The notes under the pieces: generated by a model | What the model saw: only the letters and a program-made list of their open reading frames with translations | What the model was told of the DNA's origin: nothing | Databases searched by the model: none | Source: an uncultured Collinsella sp. | Lineage (GTDB): Bacteria; Actinomycetota; Coriobacteriia; Coriobacteriales; Coriobacteriaceae | Length of the DNA: 7,791 nt | NCBI GenBank assembly: GCA_934654515.1 | Contig: CAKUGA010000058.1 | Span: 1 to 7,791 of the forward strand | Direction of reading: 5' to 3' | Translations under genes and position numbers: made by a program | In this document: positions 5,411-7,791 of the stretch, piece by piece | Layout: each line of letters starts with the position of its first letter | Numbering within the stretch: position 1 is the stretch's first letter

Positions 5411-7027
5411 TTAGTCATCCGACCCTTCGTCCATGATTCCCAGATCTTCGAGCGCATCCTTTGCCGCCAGTTCCATGGCAGGACCGATCAAGTCGATAAG
5501 ATCGGTCGCGATGACGCTCTTCTCACCATACTCCGTCGCCGCGGCAAAACCGGCGTAGCTGTGAAGTGCGACGGCGTACGAATACAGCAACTCCCAACGA
5601 TCCATCTCGTCGCGCATGGTAGCAAGCGTGCCGGCCAAAATACCCGCGAGAACATCACCCGAACCGGCAGTTGCCAGAGAAGCCGGACCCGAGAGCGGCA
5701 GCAGCACACGCTCAACGCCACAGATAGCCGTCGTCGGCCCCTTGGCGATGACCACCAGATTGTCGGAGCCTGCAGCCCAGACAACCTTCTGCGCGGCCGC
5801 AATCGCGGTACCAAGGTCGTTCACCTCGTCACCGGCAACCAGACGCGAAAGCTCACGATAGTGCGGTGTCATAACCAACGGCTGCTCGCGACGATACATC
5901 TCGGGGTTACTATCAATACCGTCAATGGCAATCTTAGCAAGGCAGTTGAGCGCATCGGCGTCCAAAATAAGCGGCACATCAAGCTCGAGCAAGCCCGAAA
6001 CCACCTGCATAGCGCCGGCAGACGTCGTCATACCGGGACCGCACAGTACGCAGCTGTACTTCTTTGCAATCTCGCACACCGTCATGCGCGCAGCGGCGCC
6101 AAAGGAGCCGCGGGAATCAGACGGAATAGCAAAGACGGGAATCGAAGGAAGTGCCATGCGAATAAGATTGGCGCAGGCGTCAGGAGCCGCGACTGCCACG
6201 TAACCAGCACCCGCGCGAGCTGCAGACTTGGCCGCCATAATGGCAGCACCAGGATATTGCGCAGATCCAGCGACAATAAGCACAGAGCCACGGGAATACT
6301 TATCGATATTCGATGGTAGCGGAGCAAAGTAATCAACTAAGTCACCGGGCTCAACAATCTCGGCGGCGTGGTCGACATCATCGATGACCTCGTCAAGACG
6401 GTCGTAAAGATTGCCGCAGATCAAATCGCCAGCATACTCAGGGCCATCAGCGCTATACAGACCAATCTTGGGCGCAATCATCGTCACCGTGCGCTCGGCA
6501 CGAATGCAGTCGTCATCAACAACGCCCGTCTCGGCATTCAGGCCCGAGGGGACATCAATGGATACGACACAATCGGCGCATTCATTGACCGTAGGAATCC
6601 AAATGGAGAACGGCGCACGAAGATTCCCGTGGAAACCGGTACCAAAAATGGCATCGACAACAACATCCGCCTTATCGATCAAAACCTCAAGTTCGTCACG
6701 CGAGGGACCGACGCAAACGTGCACATCGCGACCGGCAGTTCGACGAGCAACATGACGTGCCAAAGCAGCAGGAATCTCATCCGGCTCAACCGGAGAAACG
6801 ATATCCACGTCCACACCCTTGTGGCTCAGGATATCGGCGGCAACCCAACCGTCGCCGCCATTATTACCAAAACCGACCAGAACGAGAACCCGATCGGGAT
6901 TGAGCTTCAAGACCTCGTTGGCGGCAAACTCACCCGCTAGCTCCATAAGCTCGGCCTTCGAAGTCCCTTCGCGTTCGATGATATCCTCGAGACGAACGAC
7001 TTCTTCGGTACTCAAAACCGGTTTCAT
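5411..7027 (-). CDS. nnr: Bifunctional NAD(P)H-hydrate epimerase / ADP-dependent NAD(P)HX dehydratase
   Basis: The 538-residue protein repairs hydrated NADH and NADPH (NAD(P)HX), which form spontaneously or by GAPDH side activity. Residues 1 to about 220 are the YjeF_N epimerase that interconverts the R and S forms, with NNGGDG at 55-60 and IDVPSGLNAETG. Residues about 228-530 are the ribokinase-like dehydratase that restores the cofactor using ADP. This half shows VLIVAGSAQYPGAA, LCGPGM, LILDADALN, TPHYREL, AKGPTT, and GSGDVLAG with the catalytic Asp458. Both halves look intact. It begins immediately after the acpS stop (TAG then ATG, no gap), with AGGAG just upstream inside the end of acpS. 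The arrangement acpS-nnr-alr suggests one transcript. The order of domains and total length are the standard bacterial ones. Confidence 0.96.
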   Translation of the reverse strand: MKPVLSTEEVVRLEDIIEREGTSKAELMELAGEFAANEVLKLNPDRVLVLVGFGNNGGDGWVAADILSHKGVDVDIVSPVEPDEIPAALARHVARRTAGRDVHVCVGPSRDELEVLIDKADVVVDAIFGTGFHGNLRAPFSIWIPTVNECADCVVSIDVPSGLNAETGVVDDDCIRAERTVTMIAPKIGLYSADGPEYAGDLICGNLYDRLDEVIDDVDHAAEIVEPGDLVDYFAPLPSNIDKYSRGSVLIVAGSAQYPGAAIMAAKSAARAGAGYVAVAAPDACANLIRMALPSIPVFAIPSDSRGSFGAAARMTVCEIAKKYSCVLCGPGMTTSAGAMQVVSGLLELDVPLILDADALNCLAKIAIDGIDSNPEMYRREQPLVMTPHYRELSRLVAGDEVNDLGTAIAAAQKVVWAAGSDNLVVIAKGPTTAICGVERVLLPLSGPASLATAGSGDVLAGILAGTLATMRDEMDRWELLYSYAVALHSYAGFAAATEYGEKSVIATDLIDLIGPAMELAAKDALEDLGIMDEGSDD

Positions 7028-7567
7028 CTATGCTCCTAGCGTATCTTGCGAAGCATCGCCCAGGTGCTCCGTCAATGCTGAATTCTGCAGCTGCTCAAGC
7101 TCATCTAAAACAGAGCGAGCCTCTTTAAATGTCTGCGCAACGCGTTTCTTGTTGCTCACTTTTTCTTCCTTAGGCTTAGGTCGAGCATCCTCGGTGATTG
7201 CAATGGCATTAGCGACAGCCAAGTCACCCGTAAGGGTAATAGAAAGAGCGACCTCGACAACACCCAAATCCTGGGCGATTTCGAGAGCACGACCAGAAAG
7301 CAGAGCCTTCGGTTTGCCGAGTTTATCACGCGTTACCGAAACATCCTTGCGACCCACGCCTTGACTAAAACCCGTGCCGAGAGCTTTAAGCACCGCCTCG
7401 CGCGAAGCAAAGCGGCTCGCATAGTGAGCAGCGGGGCGCGATGATGCATCGCAATACGCACGCTCTTCTTCGGTAAACACACGCCGAGCAAACGACGGCG
7501 TCTTTTCAAGAATTGATTTCATGCGGGAAATCTCGACGATATCAACGCCGATACCAGCTTCAGCCAT
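7028..7567 (-). CDS. acpS: Holo-[acyl-carrier-protein] synthase with C-terminal extension
   Basis: AcpS moves 4'-phosphopantetheine from coenzyme A to a serine of apo acyl carrier protein, switching on fatty acid synthesis. The magnesium-binding residues are Asp9 in GVDIVEI and Glu57 in FASREAVLKALGTG, and LGKP is at 83-86. The catalytic domain ends near residue 126, the usual full length of the family. About 53 further residues follow, rich in Lys, Glu, Arg and Gln (KPKEEK..., ARSVLDELEQL), which may be partly helical or disordered; their role is unknown. The start at ATG 7567 is chosen because GGAGGTGA (7570-7577) is correctly spaced for it; an in-frame ATG at 7579 overlaps that ribosome site and would be poorly used. 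This is the first gene of the operon, downstream of a promoter at about 7597-7626. Confidence 0.94.
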   Translation of the reverse strand: MAEAGIGVDIVEISRMKSILEKTPSFARRVFTEEERAYCDASSRPAAHYASRFASREAVLKALGTGFSQGVGRKDVSVTRDKLGKPKALLSGRALEIAQDLGVVEVALSITLTGDLAVANAIAITEDARPKPKEEKVSNKKRVAQTFKEARSVLDELEQLQNSALTEHLGDASQDTLGA

Positions 7568-7569
7568 GT

Positions 7570-7577
7570 TCACCTCC
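7570..7577 (-). promoter_or_regulatory. Ribosome binding site of acpS
   Basis: GGAGGTGA on the minus strand, two bases before ATG at 7567 and seven bases from the GGAGG core to the start. It overlaps an alternative in-frame ATG at 7579, which argues for the shorter protein. Confidence 0.8.
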
Positions 7578-7596
7578 ATATCGCACAGACTAAGTT

Positions 7597-7626
7597 ATTG
7601 TAGCCCGTTCACAGAAGATGCGACAA
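7597..7626 (-). promoter_or_regulatory. Sigma-70-like promoter of the acpS operon
   Basis: On the minus strand a -35-like TTGTCG (7621-7626) is separated by 18 bases from a -10-like TACAAT (7597-7602). Transcription would start near 7590 and give a leader of about 20-25 bases containing the acpS ribosome site. It lies between the 5S terminator and acpS in a relatively AT-rich stretch, which fits. No operator or riboswitch was recognised in the short leader. Confidence 0.6.
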
Positions 7627-7675
7627 ACGAGGGTTATAAAACACAGCTACTATGTGAGACAAAACCCGTAAACGC

Positions 7676-7705
7676 AAAAAAGGGGGAGGCCGCGAGGCCT
7701 CCCCC
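7676..7705 (-). terminator. Intrinsic terminator of the rRNA operon
   Basis: On the minus strand a perfect ten-base GC-rich stem, GGGGGAGGCC (7696-7705) and GGCCTCCCCC (7682-7691), with four-base loop TCGC, is followed at once by six T (7676-7681). It lies about 32 bases past the end of the 5S gene and separates rRNA transcription from the acpS promoter. Confidence 0.92.
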
Positions 7706-7719
7706 TTCTTAAGTTCGAT

Positions 7720-7736
7720 GACGGCTCGGTGCCGTC
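7720..7736 (-). other. Small hairpin between 5S rRNA and terminator
   Basis: GACGGC and GCCGTC form a six-base stem around a five-base loop directly after the presumed 5S 3' end. It could guide 3' processing of the 5S precursor; this is an inference from position alone. Confidence 0.4.
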
Positions 7737-7737
7737 C

Positions 7738-7791
7738 ACCGGTCAGCGGCGCCCTGGCCTCCCACGGGCTGGCCCCGCAGTACTCTCGGCG
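7738..7791 (-). rRNA. rrf: 5S ribosomal RNA, 3' part (runs off right edge)
   Basis: On the minus strand the last bases read GCCGAGAGTACTGC, then a GC-rich helix, CGTGGGAGGCCAGG and GCGCCGCTGACC. This follows the 3' half of bacterial 5S rRNA: the 'GATGGTACTGC' segment of helices IV and V, the GTGGGAGA-type strand, and the GCGCCGC strand returning towards helix I. The 5' half is outside the window, so the closing helix cannot be checked and the exact 3' end is uncertain by a few bases. A terminator follows, as expected for the last gene of an rRNA operon, and no tRNA gene lies between them. Confidence 0.82.

Noticed and set aside
7250..7270. Loss of the His in the SIT-H-T motif of AcpS (Leu112 here) as a sign of inactivation.
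   Set aside because: As I recall, the E. coli enzyme also lacks this His at the equivalent place, and the metal-binding Asp9 and Glu57 are intact.

Overview
The window looks like chromosomal DNA of a GC-rich actinobacterium, most likely a Coriobacteriia member close to Collinsella. This is an inference from the base composition, a single-polypeptide TsaB-RimI-TsaD fusion, and the gene order; no database search was possible. Almost all coding content is on the minus strand. Read in transcription order (right to left) it begins with the 3' part of a 5S rRNA gene at the right edge, a strong intrinsic terminator, a sigma-70-like promoter, and then one tight six-gene operon: acpS, nnr (NAD(P)HX epimerase/dehydratase), alr, a family-4 uracil-DNA glycosylase, tsaE, and the tsaB-rimI-tsaD fusion. 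Gaps are 0-12 bases or short overlaps, so the genes are probably co-transcribed. They are housekeeping functions: carrier-protein activation, repair of damaged NAD(P)H, D-alanine supply for the wall, uracil repair, and the t6A37 tRNA modification machinery except TsaC, plus acetylation of ribosomal protein S18.

The unusual part is the left 1 kb. The window opens with the last 93 codons of a second tsaD on the plus strand, converging on the fusion gene. Its protein is identical to the C-terminus of the fusion, yet 29 of 94 codons (30 of 282 bases) differ, every one synonymously (the last is a TAA/TAG stop exchange). The two ends are therefore long separated and both under protein-level selection, or come from two different strains joined in assembly.

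The 461 bases between the two stop codons hold no complete gene but are densely structured. They contain palindromic element A (about 323-427), a plus-strand intrinsic terminator (466-502), a decayed third copy of a tsaD tail (about 508-573, plus strand), and palindromic element B (597-731) with 33-base arms that match at 32 positions. A and B share a conserved central core of about 75-80 bases, but their outer arms are unrelated in sequence while each is self-complementary. Relative to the tsaD it follows, the core is in the same orientation for both intact tails. The arrangement is thus an inverted duplication of 'tsaD tail plus palindrome', with a second, older inverted repeat centred on B. 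No transposase, integrase, CRISPR array or tRNA gene was seen.
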